A stretch of DNA of 64,000 nucleotides, from positions 372,001 to 436,000 of the forward strand of contig JBALVY010000002.1 in NCBI GenBank assembly GCA_036960375.1. Direction: 5' to 3'. The notes below the pieces were generated by a model. The model saw only the letters and a program-made list of their open reading frames with translations, did no database searches and was not told where the DNA came from. The DNA comes from CAWVSB01 sp036960375. Lineage in GTDB: Bacteria; Pseudomonadota; Gammaproteobacteria; Pseudomonadales; CAWVSB01. The position numbers and the translations under genes are program-made. This document shows, piece after piece, positions 1 to 8,159 of the stretch (its first letter is position 1; every line of letters starts with the position of its first letter).

Positions 1-1008
1 GTGCTTAACAGCGGTCAGGCGCTGATTATAGGCATCAGTGTCATGACTATAATGTGGCTGGCTGCAGCCCGGGTCGCCGCAGGAACCATGACGCTTGGTG
101 ATCTGGCTATGGTCAATGCGTTTATGTTGCAGGTATTTATCCCTCTTAACGCCTTGGGTTTTATTTATCGAGAGGTGCGGCGCACGCTGACCGACGTAGA
201 GGCCATGTTCAATATTCTGGATATTCAGCCTGCTATAAAAGATACACCTGATGCAGTGGCGTATCAGGCGGGCAAACATGATCTGTCGTTTCAGCATGTG
301 AGTTTTGCCTATAACCCTGATCGGCCCATATTAAAGGACATCAGCTTTACGGTACCCACTGGTCAAAAAGTTGCCATTGTAGGACCCAGTGGTGCAGGGA
401 AATCTACCCTGGCGCGTCTACTGTTTCGATTTTACGACATCGATGAGGGCGTGATATCGGTTGGCGGTCAGGATATTCGGCATTTCACCCTGGATAGCTG
501 GAGGGCACAGTTGGGCACAGTGCCCCAGGATACGGTGCTGTTTAACGATACTATAGGCAGTAATATTCACTATGGCAGACCTTCGGCAAGTCAGGCTGAG
601 GTGGACGAAGTCATAGGTTTTTCGCATCTGGAAGGCTTTGTCGCAAGTTTGCCTGCAGGGCTGGATACCATGGTGGGTGAGCGGGGGCTGAAGGTTTCTG
701 GCGGCGAGAAGCAACGCATCGCCATCGCTCGTATGCTACTGAAAAACCCGGCTTTTATGGTGTTTGATGAAGCAACCTCGTCGCTCGACAGTGCTGCCGA
801 GCAGGCCATCGGTCTGGCTTTGGATGAAGTCGCCAGAAACCACACCACATTGGTCATTGCGCACCGCCTGTCCACGGTAGTGGACGCTGATAATATCATC
901 GTGCTTGAGCAGGGGCGTATTGTAGAGAGCGGCAATCATGCCGAGTTGATGGCATCGAAGGGTTTGTATTACTCTCTGTGGCAATTACAGCAACGTGAGC
1001 AACGCTAA
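1..1008 (+). CDS. Atm1/HMT1-type ABC exporter, C-terminal part (cut by window edge)
   Basis: This is the C-terminal 335 residues of a fused permease-ATPase exporter; the N-terminal membrane helices lie outside the window. The last transmembrane helices are at about residues 5-60. The nucleotide-binding domain has Walker A GPSGAGKST (128-136), signature VSGGEKQR (232-239), Walker B FMVFDEATSS (252-261) and the H-loop in IAHRLST. The membrane stretch with LGDLAMVNAF and IPLNALGFIYREV resembles the Atm1/heavy-metal ABC family, which exports glutathione- or sulfur-containing compounds. The substrate here is inferred. The leftmost GTG is only the window edge, not a start. Confidence 0.88.
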   Translation: MLNSGQALIIGISVMTIMWLAAARVAAGTMTLGDLAMVNAFMLQVFIPLNALGFIYREVRRTLTDVEAMFNILDIQPAIKDTPDAVAYQAGKHDLSFQHVSFAYNPDRPILKDISFTVPTGQKVAIVGPSGAGKSTLARLLFRFYDIDEGVISVGGQDIRHFTLDSWRAQLGTVPQDTVLFNDTIGSNIHYGRPSASQAEVDEVIGFSHLEGFVASLPAGLDTMVGERGLKVSGGEKQRIAIARMLLKNPAFMVFDEATSSLDSAAEQAIGLALDEVARNHTTLVIAHRLSTVVDADNIIVLEQGRIVESGNHAELMASKGLYYSLWQLQQREQR

Positions 1009-1054
1009 GGGCTATGCTATCCTTGGCGGCTGTCAATATTAAAGAAACTGATTT

Positions 1055-1705
1055 ATGAGTATTAAGTGCGCTATTTTGCCGGTAACTCCTTACCAGCAAA
1101 ACTGTTCCATCCTTATATGCGAGAAGACTCAAAGGGCTGCGGTTGTTGATCCGGGCGGTGAGGTTGATCGCATTCTCGATGCCCTAAAACAAGCGGGGGT
1201 GACGCTTGAGAAAATTTTCCTGACTCACGGTCATTTGGATCATTGTTCGGGTGCCGATGAGTTGCGCTCCCGCGGTAGGGTACCGATTGAAGGGCCGCAA
1301 AAAGAAGATAAGTTCTGGATCGATCAATTACCGGAAAACTGCAAGATGTCGGGTTTTCCGCCGGTAGAGGTCTTTACACCCGACAGGTGGCTGGAACAAG
1401 GTGATGTGGTTAGCTTTGGCGAGCAGACCCTAGAAGTGGCTCATACGCCGGGTCATACACCGGGCCATGTAGTCTTTTTCCATGCGGGAGCAAAATTGGC
1501 TCTGGTGGGTGATGTACTGTTTCAAGGTTCAATCGGACGCACCGACTTTCCACGTGGCGATCACGATACGCTGGTGAGTTCAATTAGAGAGAAACTTTGG
1601 CCGCTGGGTGATGACGTGACCTTTATTCCAGGGCACGGTCCTACCTCAACCTTTGGCCAGGAGCGTCAAACTAATGCTTTCGTGGCTGATAAACGGTTTG
1701 GGTAA
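1055..1705 (+). CDS. Metallo-beta-lactamase-fold hydrolase (YcbL / glyoxalase II-like)
   Basis: A 216-residue single-domain metallo-beta-lactamase-fold protein. The zinc-binding signature HGHLDHCSGA is at about 59-68, a further histidine lies in HTPGHTPGH, an aspartate in LVGDVLFQGS, and the last histidine in FIPGHGPTS. The compact size without the glyoxalase II C-terminal domain, together with the GSIGRTDFPRGD stretch, is typical of YcbL-type hydrolases. These are cytoplasmic thioester or lactoylglutathione hydrolases of uncertain physiological substrate. It starts 47 bases after the ABC transporter and is followed closely by plsC. Confidence 0.88.
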   Translation: MSIKCAILPVTPYQQNCSILICEKTQRAAVVDPGGEVDRILDALKQAGVTLEKIFLTHGHLDHCSGADELRSRGRVPIEGPQKEDKFWIDQLPENCKMSGFPPVEVFTPDRWLEQGDVVSFGEQTLEVAHTPGHTPGHVVFFHAGAKLALVGDVLFQGSIGRTDFPRGDHDTLVSSIREKLWPLGDDVTFIPGHGPTSTFGQERQTNAFVADKRFG

Positions 1706-1716
1706 AAATTCATAAT

Positions 1717-2475
1717 ATGAAACCATTGGGCAAAGCTTTTTATCAAATCTACAAATGGTTCCTTTGGGTGCCGTTTTTCCTATTGCTTACAGCCGTTTTG
1801 GGTGTACTGGTTATTGCCTTGGTTGGCGTTATGCCGGTTACCATAAATCGTGTTGTGCCGAGGATTTGGGCGAAGGCCGCTTTATGGACAATTCCCGCTA
1901 AGCCGGATATCACGGGATTGGCTTCTTTGGATACCTCCCAGCCCTATGTCATTGTGGTCAATCACATTAGTCAGGTGGACATATTGGTTTTATACGGTTG
2001 GTTGCCGCTCGACTTAAAGTGGGTAATGAAGCAGGAATTGCGCAAAGTGCCTGTCATTGGCTGGGCCTGTGCTTCTATGGGACACATTTTCATTGATCGG
2101 GCTAATCGATCACAGGCGGCAAAAACATTGCAGGAAATGAAAGCAAAAATGACTTCCGGGCAATCGGTTTTATTTTTCCCCGAGGGTACCCGCAGCCGAA
2201 ACGGTGAGGTTCTGGCCTTTAAAAAAGGCGCTTTTGTTACCGCCAAAGATCTCGATGTGGCCATTTTACCGATTACAATTAGCGGTACAGATGTAATTTT
2301 GCGGTCCGATACCTTCGATCTACAACCGGGTTGCGCCAATATGGTGATTCATCATCCAATTGGGCTTGATATAGTACGAACCAAAAGTGCAGATGAGCTG
2401 AGTATGATGGCCAAAGCCTGCATTCAGAACGAGTTAAATAGCAAAGAAGGGGTGCCAGAATGTATACCGGTATAG
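1717..2475 (+). CDS. plsC: 1-acyl-sn-glycerol-3-phosphate acyltransferase (PlsC family)
   Basis: A 252-residue inner-membrane acyltransferase that converts lysophosphatidic acid to phosphatidic acid. The sequence shows an N-terminal hydrophobic stretch (about 15-40), the catalytic NHISQVD (H-x4-D) near residues 82-88, and the substrate-binding FPEGTRSR near 154-161. Length is normal for PlsC. It lies 11 bases after the metallo-hydrolase gene, and its last 16 bases overlap the start of the riboflavin synthase gene, so the two are probably translationally coupled. PlsC paralogues with other acceptors exist, so exact specificity is inferred. Confidence 0.88.
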   Translation: MKPLGKAFYQIYKWFLWVPFFLLLTAVLGVLVIALVGVMPVTINRVVPRIWAKAALWTIPAKPDITGLASLDTSQPYVIVVNHISQVDILVLYGWLPLDLKWVMKQELRKVPVIGWACASMGHIFIDRANRSQAAKTLQEMKAKMTSGQSVLFFPEGTRSRNGEVLAFKKGAFVTAKDLDVAILPITISGTDVILRSDTFDLQPGCANMVIHHPIGLDIVRTKSADELSMMAKACIQNELNSKEGVPECIPV

Positions 2476-3113
2476 TGCAAGGGGCCTTTTCGGTCACGCA
2501 GCTGGAACGCAAGCCGGGTCTATTAAGTATGGCTGTTAAGTTGCCAGAACATTTATTGGAGGAGCTGGCGATAGGTGCCAGCATCGGTATCAATGGCGTA
2601 TGTATGACGGTGACTCGCATTGACGGCAATGAAGTATGGTTTGACGCTATGCAGCAAACCTTATCGCTGACAACACTGGGCCAGTTACAGCAGGGAGACC
2701 GGGTAAATATAGAGCGCTCGGCAAAGCAGGGCGTAGAGGTCGGCGGCCATGTAATTTCGGGGCATGTGGATGCTATCGCTGAAATTATTGCTGTGGATGA
2801 TACTGAAAACAACCGCACTGTGAGCTATAAAGTATCATCCGAATTACTCAAATACATTTTTAACAAGGGGTTTATCGGTGTTCACGGTTGCAGCTTAACC
2901 GTTGCCGAGCTAAACAAGGAGCAGGCCGTTTTCAAGGTGTGTTATATCCCCGAGACACTTAGAGCGACCGTTCACGGCAGCCTTAAATTAGGCGATTTTG
3001 TTAATATTGAAGTCGATAGACAGACGCAGGCCATAGTGGATACCGTTGAGCGAGTATTGCGTGACAGCCCAGAGCTTCTGCAAAATGCTCTGGCTAGCGT
3101 AAAGGCTATTTAA
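2460..3113 (+). CDS. ribE: Riboflavin synthase, alpha subunit
   Basis: A 217-residue enzyme that dismutates two molecules of 6,7-dimethyl-8-ribityllumazine into riboflavin and a pyrimidinedione. The start MYTGIVQG matches the family N-terminus (M-F/Y-TGIV). Two lumazine-binding repeats are visible: the first over about 1-95, the second from GGHVISGHVDAIAEI (about 96 on) with GFIGVHGCSLTVAEL. Full length. The gene begins inside the end of plsC. No other rib gene is near, and no FMN riboswitch is recognisable upstream, as expected for an internal operon gene. Confidence 0.93.
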   Translation: MYTGIVQGAFSVTQLERKPGLLSMAVKLPEHLLEELAIGASIGINGVCMTVTRIDGNEVWFDAMQQTLSLTTLGQLQQGDRVNIERSAKQGVEVGGHVISGHVDAIAEIIAVDDTENNRTVSYKVSSELLKYIFNKGFIGVHGCSLTVAELNKEQAVFKVCYIPETLRATVHGSLKLGDFVNIEVDRQTQAIVDTVERVLRDSPELLQNALASVKAI

Positions 3114-3212
3114 CTTCGGGGCGGCTCTTTCGACCTTTTTATATTTTGCACTATACTTGTGCCAAGACGCGCATGATGTCGCTCCAAAATAGACAGTAGA
3201 GGTTAGCTAGGT

Positions 3213-4292
3213 TTGTACAGACCTTTAAACACACATTATAAATATTCAATAGCCGTTATTTTACTCGGCCTTTTGTCGTTCGTTTTTCCGGTGACAACGC
3301 TGGCTGATGCAAAACCGAGTTTAAAAACCGACCTCATTTATATGAAAAACGGCGATCGTCTGACCGGTGAGATCAAGGCGCTGGATGGCGGTCAGTTACG
3401 TCTTTCTACTACCAGTTTTGGCACAATTTATGTTCGCTGGGAGGATATTCGTGCGATTGTCAGTGATAAAAATGTGCAGTTGGAAGTCGATACTGGCAAG
3501 CGTTATACAGGTCCAATTAATACCACTGAGGATGATGGCATACTCAGAGTGGGTGGTCGGGGCGGCGATGTAGAAATTGCAACGAAAACTATCGTGCGTG
3601 CGGTTGCTTTAAAAAGTAATGAGTCTTTTTTTGAGCGAGTAGATGGCAATGCCACTTTTGGAATTAATTTCACTGAGAGCAGTGGTATAGGCCAGATGAA
3701 CGCGGGGCTGACTGCAGACTATAGAACAGCAAAGTATTTGGTTAACACCGGGTTCAATGCGAATATAAGTCGGGAGAGAAGTGGAGCTACGTATAATCGT
3801 GGAGATATTTCATTAGGTTTTCAGCGCTTTAGACCCAATCGTTGGTATTGGACCGCAATCAGTAAGGCAGAAACTAACGAAGAGCTGGGTATCGATTTAA
3901 GAACCTCGGCCGGTGGCGGTTTGGGTCGCTATGTGTGGCAGAGCAATGTAGGTTATTACAGCTTGTGGCTTGGTGCTTCCTTATCAAGGGAGAATACTGT
4001 TTCTCAATCTGAGTCAGATAACCTGACTAGTGCCGAAGGTCAGATAAACAATACCTTTACTTATTATCTATTTAGCCCCAGGAAAGTGAACCTCAAGGTT
4101 GACCTGGATCTGATGCCTAGTATTACTGAAAGCAATAGGGTCAGAACCCAGTTCGACGTTGAGCTCAATTGGGAAATCTTCACCGATTTCTTTTGGCAGT
4201 TAAGTTATTGGTCTAGTACTGATAGTCAGCCGCCAGACGGCGCACAAGGAAGCGACCAAGGTATCGTCACGTCCTTTGGTTATACTTTCTAG
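3213..4292 (+). CDS. DUF481 outer-membrane protein (YdiY-like)
   Basis: A 359-residue exported protein with a TTG start preceded by an AGAGG-type ribosome-binding site. Residues 1-32 form a signal peptide ending near TLADA. A short beta domain (about 38-125, containing LIYMKNGDRLTGEI) is followed by a beta-barrel-like DUF481 region (about 145-359) ending in SFGYTF, an aromatic C-terminal residue typical of outer-membrane barrels. Function is unknown; family members are salt- or acid-induced outer-membrane proteins. Its TAG stop shares the tetranucleotide CTAG with the stop of the convergent LysR gene. Confidence 0.8.
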   Translation: MYRPLNTHYKYSIAVILLGLLSFVFPVTTLADAKPSLKTDLIYMKNGDRLTGEIKALDGGQLRLSTTSFGTIYVRWEDIRAIVSDKNVQLEVDTGKRYTGPINTTEDDGILRVGGRGGDVEIATKTIVRAVALKSNESFFERVDGNATFGINFTESSGIGQMNAGLTADYRTAKYLVNTGFNANISRERSGATYNRGDISLGFQRFRPNRWYWTAISKAETNEELGIDLRTSAGGGLGRYVWQSNVGYYSLWLGASLSRENTVSQSESDNLTSAEGQINNTFTYYLFSPRKVNLKVDLDLMPSITESNRVRTQFDVELNWEIFTDFFWQLSYWSSTDSQPPDGAQGSDQGIVTSFGYTF

Positions 4293-5251
4293 GTATTATC
4301 GTTGTGTGATAAATGACAGTCTTGCAGGCAATCGATAAAGGTTTGCAATATTCTTGTCGGTTTGGGTGAACGCCTGGTAATGGCTGAAAACTGACAAAGA
4401 TAATGGAATGTCCTGCTACTCACTGTGCGTATCAGACCGTCATCAACAAAGTGGCGTGCATAGTGCTCCGGTAAATACCCCAGATAACACCCCGACATAA
4501 TCAATAAAACAATAGCCTCTTGGTCATACGCTGTAGCGCTGCGCGCCATATGCAGCTTATTGCCTATCTCCATATTAGGTGAGTGATAGCCTAGGCCGGC
4601 ATACTTGTATTTGAGTATCTGAGCCTTATTGATATCACTATCGTCTAGATTAAAAAGCGGGTGATGTTTACCACAATAGAGATACATCTGTTCGGGAAAC
4701 AGCTGAATGTAATCAAGACTCGCCGAGGGTCGGTGTAGGGGAATGACGCCGAGATGAAAACGACCGTCCATTACGCCTTTTTCTATTTCATTGATAGGAG
4801 CTACATAGGTTTCTATTGAAACTTCGGGAGCTCTTTCATCAAATAGTCGAAATGTATCCGGTATATGACAGTCAGGGTTGCTGGCGGTTTTATCAAACAA
4901 GGCGACAACCAGCTTACCCTTCATGCTTTGATGGACCTCCTGAACCTCGCCGCGAAATTCCTCGGTGGCTGACAATAAGCGCAGCGTGGCATCGTAGATA
5001 TAGCTGCCTTCATCTGTCAGTGCAAAGCCGCCTCGCCCTCGGCGGCAAAGTGTCACACCGAGTCTAATTTCAAGGTCTTTAATATGACGGCTAATGGTAG
5101 ACCGACCAATGTTTAACTCAAGTTCAGCTGCCGAAAATCCACCGGCTTCGACCACCGAACGAAAAACCCGCAGCAGGCGTAAATCGATGTCGCTGAGCTG
5201 TCCAAATATTCGAGGTTTGGCCATTTTGAGTATATTCAATGAAAGTTTCAT
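4289..5251 (-). CDS. LysR-family regulator, probable regulator of the bauA operon
   Basis: A 320-residue LysR-type regulator with an N-terminal winged helix (about 18-80, containing VFRSVVEAGGFSAAELELNIGRSTISRHIKDLE) and a periplasmic-binding-protein-like effector domain. An alternative start at MAKPRIFG (residue 10) is possible, since neither start has a clear ribosome-binding site. It is divergent from bauA across a 99-base gap containing a palindrome, the usual layout for LysR control of the neighbouring operon. The likely effector is beta-alanine or a downstream metabolite (inference). Confidence 0.88.
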   Translation of the reverse strand: MKLSLNILKMAKPRIFGQLSDIDLRLLRVFRSVVEAGGFSAAELELNIGRSTISRHIKDLEIRLGVTLCRRGRGGFALTDEGSYIYDATLRLLSATEEFRGEVQEVHQSMKGKLVVALFDKTASNPDCHIPDTFRLFDERAPEVSIETYVAPINEIEKGVMDGRFHLGVIPLHRPSASLDYIQLFPEQMYLYCGKHHPLFNLDDSDINKAQILKYKYAGLGYHSPNMEIGNKLHMARSATAYDQEAIVLLIMSGCYLGYLPEHYARHFVDDGLIRTVSSRTFHYLCQFSAITRRSPKPTRILQTFIDCLQDCHLSHNDNT

Positions 5252-5271
5252 GAATTGTATTCTAAAGATCG

Positions 5272-5311
5272 ATAAATGTAAATTTATGAAACATGTGTAT
5301 GTGCCTATAAT
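5272..5311 (+). promoter_or_regulatory. Candidate LysR operator and promoter upstream of bauA
   Basis: The perfect inverted repeat ATAAAT-GTAA-ATTTAT lies at 5272-5287 in the gap between the divergent LysR and bauA genes. A consensus -10 hexamer TATAAT is at 5306-5311. The -35 position would fall about 5283-5288 (TTTATG, poor match), overlapping the right arm of the palindrome, as expected of an activator-dependent promoter. Assignment to this LysR is inference. Confidence 0.45.
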
Positions 5312-5350
5312 ACCTTCATATTAGTTGTGCATAATCTTCGGAGAAATTTG

Positions 5351-6679
5351 ATGAGTGATAAATTGGCGGGCCTGACTCAGGCTCAACTGGATGCCCACTG
5401 GATGGCATTTACCGGCAACCGTGAGTTTAAACGTGACCCACGTATTATGGTGTCTGCGCAGGGCGCTTATTATACTGACTCTGAAGGTCGCAAGATCTTT
5501 GATGGTCTCTCCGGCCTGTGGACCTGCGGCTTGGGTCATAGCGTCCCGCAAATTAATGAAGCTGTCGCGGCGCAGGTAAGTCAACTGGATTACAGTCCCG
5601 CTTTCCAATTTGGCCATGTTAAGTCGTTTCAGCTGGCGGAAAAAATCACTGAATTTATGCCAGAAGGTCTAAATCGGGTGTTTTTTACAGACTCCGGCTC
5701 GGAGTCGGCTGATACCTCTCTCAAAATGGCGCGCGCCTATTGGCGCAAGAAAGGTCAAGCGGGAAAAACGCGAATAATCGGTCGTAACAAGGGTTATCAC
5801 GGGGTGAATTTTGGCGGCATCTCGGCGGGTGGAATTGGCGGTAACCGTGCACTGTATGGCGAGGGTATCGCTGCTGACCATATGGCGCACACGATGCAGA
5901 AAGGCAACGAATTCTGTAAAGGCCAGGCTAGCAATGGTGCTGAAATGGCCGACGAAATACTAGAGATGATCGCCTTGCATGATGCCAGTAATATTGCCGC
6001 TGTTATTGTGGAGCCTCTGGCGGGCTCCGCCGGTGTGCTACCTCCACCTGTTGGTTATCTCAATCGTATACGTGAAATTTGTGACCAGCATAATATACTG
6101 CTGATCTTTGATGAAGTGATTTGCGCTTTTGGGCGTATGGGTGCCAATACCGGAGCTGAAGCATTTGGCGTGACGCCGGATATTATTAATATTGCCAAGC
6201 AGGTGACCAATGGAGCCATCCCATTGGGCGCCGTTGTTGTCAAGCAAGAAATCTATGATACGTTTATGGAGCATGGCGGTGCTGATTATTTGGTTGAACT
6301 TCCGCATGGCTATACCTATTCGGCCCATCCAGTCGCGTGTGCTGCGGGTTTGGCTACACTTAACGTTTTGCAAGAACAAAATCTGATAGCACGTGTTGCT
6401 GAGCTGAGCCCTTATTTTGAAGAAGCCGTTCATAGTCTGAAGGGCGCCAATGCGGTGACCGACATTCGTAACTATGGTTTTGCTGCCGGTTTCACCCTGG
6501 AGGCCTATCCCGGTGAGCCAGCTCGTCGCCCCTACGAGGTTGCTATGCGGATGTGGCGCAAAGGGTTTTACGTGCGTTATGGCGCTGACACCATTCAGCT
6601 GGGGCTGCCATTTATCACCGAAAAGACTGAGATAGACAGCTTGATAAATGCGCTGGGCGAATCTTTTAACGAAGGCTAA
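5351..6679 (+). CDS. bauA: Beta-alanine:pyruvate aminotransferase (omega-amino acid aminotransferase)
   Basis: A 442-residue class III PLP aminotransferase that moves the amino group of beta-alanine to pyruvate, giving malonate semialdehyde and alanine. It matches the Pseudomonas omega-amino acid:pyruvate aminotransferase throughout: LDAHWMAFTGNREFKRDPRI, GLSGLWTCGLGH, LDYSPAFQFGH, HDASNIAAVIVEPLAGSAGV and PHGYTYSAHPVACAAGL. The PLP lysine is K283 in NIAKQVTNGAIPLG and the cofactor aspartate D254 in LLIFDEVI. I chose ATG 5351, preceded by TTCGGAGA, over an in-frame GTG at 5327. It is the first gene of a four-gene operon. In Pseudomonas, bauA is usually followed by mmsA; here it is not. Confidence 0.92.
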   Translation: MSDKLAGLTQAQLDAHWMAFTGNREFKRDPRIMVSAQGAYYTDSEGRKIFDGLSGLWTCGLGHSVPQINEAVAAQVSQLDYSPAFQFGHVKSFQLAEKITEFMPEGLNRVFFTDSGSESADTSLKMARAYWRKKGQAGKTRIIGRNKGYHGVNFGGISAGGIGGNRALYGEGIAADHMAHTMQKGNEFCKGQASNGAEMADEILEMIALHDASNIAAVIVEPLAGSAGVLPPPVGYLNRIREICDQHNILLIFDEVICAFGRMGANTGAEAFGVTPDIINIAKQVTNGAIPLGAVVVKQEIYDTFMEHGGADYLVELPHGYTYSAHPVACAAGLATLNVLQEQNLIARVAELSPYFEEAVHSLKGANAVTDIRNYGFAAGFTLEAYPGEPARRPYEVAMRMWRKGFYVRYGADTIQLGLPFITEKTEIDSLINALGESFNEG

Positions 6680-6684
6680 ATAGT

Positions 6685-6708
6685 TCTTCCGACTTACACT
6701 TCGGAAGA
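6685..6708 (+). other. Intercistronic stem-loop between bauA and the aldehyde dehydrogenase
   Basis: Arms TCTTCCGA (6685-6692) and TCGGAAGA (6701-6708) form a perfect 8-bp stem with an 8-base loop. No U-run follows, and the next gene has its own ribosome-binding site (TTGGAG). It is therefore more likely an mRNA-stability or processing element than a terminator. Confidence 0.5.
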
Positions 6709-6731
6709 CTGAATTAATTTGGAGTAACGAA

Positions 6732-8129
6732 ATGACAATTGACGCAGCAGCAGACATAGGCGCGCTGATGGCTCGAGCACGTACGGCCCAGGCCATTGTT
6801 GAGGAATATTCACAGCAACAGGTTGACGAGCTGATTAAAGCCATGGTGTGGTCCGTGGCTAAACAGGACGCAGCAGAGGAGATTGCCCAGCTGACAATCG
6901 AAGAAACTCAGTTGGGAAATTACGACGGAAAGTTCACTAAAATTTTCCGCAAAACCCGTGCCGCGCTTTACGATATTCTCGACGATAAGTCGGTCGGTAT
7001 TATTGAGGAAGATAAAGAGAGGAACCTGATTAAGATTGCCAAGCCGGCGGGTGTCATAGGTGCGTTGTCACCGACAACTAACCCGGAGGCGACGCCGGTA
7101 ATTAAGGCAATCAATGCTATTAAGGGGCGCAATGCGATTATTGTGGCGCCACATCCGCGGGCTAAATTTACCAATAAATTGGTATGCGACAAGATGCGTG
7201 CCGCTTTGGTCGCCATGGGGGCCCCTGCCGATCTGGTTATCGCCATAGAACAGCCATCTCTGGAAGGTACTAGCGAGCTAATGAAGCAGTGTGATGTGGT
7301 ATTGGCTACGGGCGGCGCGGCGATGGTCAAGGCGGCTTACTCCAGCGGTACACCTGCCTTAGGTGTCGGTGCCGGTAATGCGGTGATTACCGTAGATAAT
7401 ACGGCAGATCTGGATGATGCGGCTGAAAAAATTCGTATATCCAAAACTTTTGATCTCGCCGCTTCTTGTTCTTCGGATAACTCCGTCATTGCGCTTGAAT
7501 CAATTCACGATACCTTGTTGGATAAGCTACAGGCTGAGGGTGGCTATTTGGTCTCCGCTGAGGAATACCATAAAATCGCTGCTGTATTATGGGTTGATGG
7601 TCATCTTAACCCCAAAGCCATTGTTCAGCCCGCCAATGTCATTTGTGGAATGGCCGGGATTGATATTTCCGCAGAGAAAACTTTTATTATTGTGCCCGAA
7701 ACAGGTGTTGGCGCAGATCACCCCTTCTCTGGTGAAAAGCTCTCGGTGGTAATGGCATTATATAAAGTGAAGGATCTGGGCGAGGCGATAGAACTGACTA
7801 ATGCTATTCAGCGTTATCAGGGTCTAGGGCATTCGTGTGGGCTTTACACGACTAACCAAGAGAATATTATCCAGTTCGGTATGGGAACTCGCACCTCACG
7901 CGTCATGATAAACCAGCCGCAGAGCGTGTCCAATAGTGCTAATGTATGGAACGGTATGCGACAGACTTTTTCACTGGGTTGTGGTTATTGGGGCGGTAAT
8001 TCAACGACGGAAAATATAAACTGGAAACACCTGGTTAATATTACTTGGGTATCAATGCCATTGGCTGCACCTAAAGTCATTCCCACCGATGAAGAATTGT
8101 TTGGTGACGTAATGGCTCGTGTGGGATAG
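6732..8129 (+). CDS. CoA-acylating aldehyde dehydrogenase, proposed malonate-semialdehyde dehydrogenase (malonyl-CoA forming)
   Basis: A 465-residue member of the CoA-acylating branch of the aldehyde dehydrogenases (SucD / SauS / EutE / AdhE N-terminal domain). It shows AGVIGALSPTTNP, the HPRAK stretch after AIIVAP, and the glycine-rich cofactor region VGAGNAVITVD. The proposed catalytic cysteine is C246 in LAASCSSDN. It resembles the SucD-like protein at 13799-15142. It lacks the MmsA/IolA look. Placed between bauA and malonyl-CoA decarboxylase, its most economical reaction is malonate semialdehyde + CoA + NAD(P)+ to malonyl-CoA. That is inference; sulfoacetaldehyde (SauS) or succinate semialdehyde are alternative substrates. 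Good ribosome-binding site TTGGAG. Confidence 0.83.
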   Translation: MTIDAAADIGALMARARTAQAIVEEYSQQQVDELIKAMVWSVAKQDAAEEIAQLTIEETQLGNYDGKFTKIFRKTRAALYDILDDKSVGIIEEDKERNLIKIAKPAGVIGALSPTTNPEATPVIKAINAIKGRNAIIVAPHPRAKFTNKLVCDKMRAALVAMGAPADLVIAIEQPSLEGTSELMKQCDVVLATGGAAMVKAAYSSGTPALGVGAGNAVITVDNTADLDDAAEKIRISKTFDLAASCSSDNSVIALESIHDTLLDKLQAEGGYLVSAEEYHKIAAVLWVDGHLNPKAIVQPANVICGMAGIDISAEKTFIIVPETGVGADHPFSGEKLSVVMALYKVKDLGEAIELTNAIQRYQGLGHSCGLYTTNQENIIQFGMGTRTSRVMINQPQSVSNSANVWNGMRQTFSLGCGYWGGNSTTENINWKHLVNITWVSMPLAAPKVIPTDEELFGDVMARVG

Positions 8130-8159
8130 ATAGAAACCGAAAGGACTGAACGGAAGAAT

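Noticed and set aside
6038..6844. Long open frame antisense to bauA (268 codons)
   Set aside because: It lies wholly opposite strongly conserved BauA coding sequence, has low-complexity composition and no recognisable motif.
6732..8129. Reading the dehydrogenase as sulfoacetaldehyde dehydrogenase of taurine degradation (SauS)
   Set aside because: Family similarity allows it, but the adjoining BauA and malonyl-CoA decarboxylase fit malonate semialdehyde better, and no sulfoacetate or sulfite genes are nearby.
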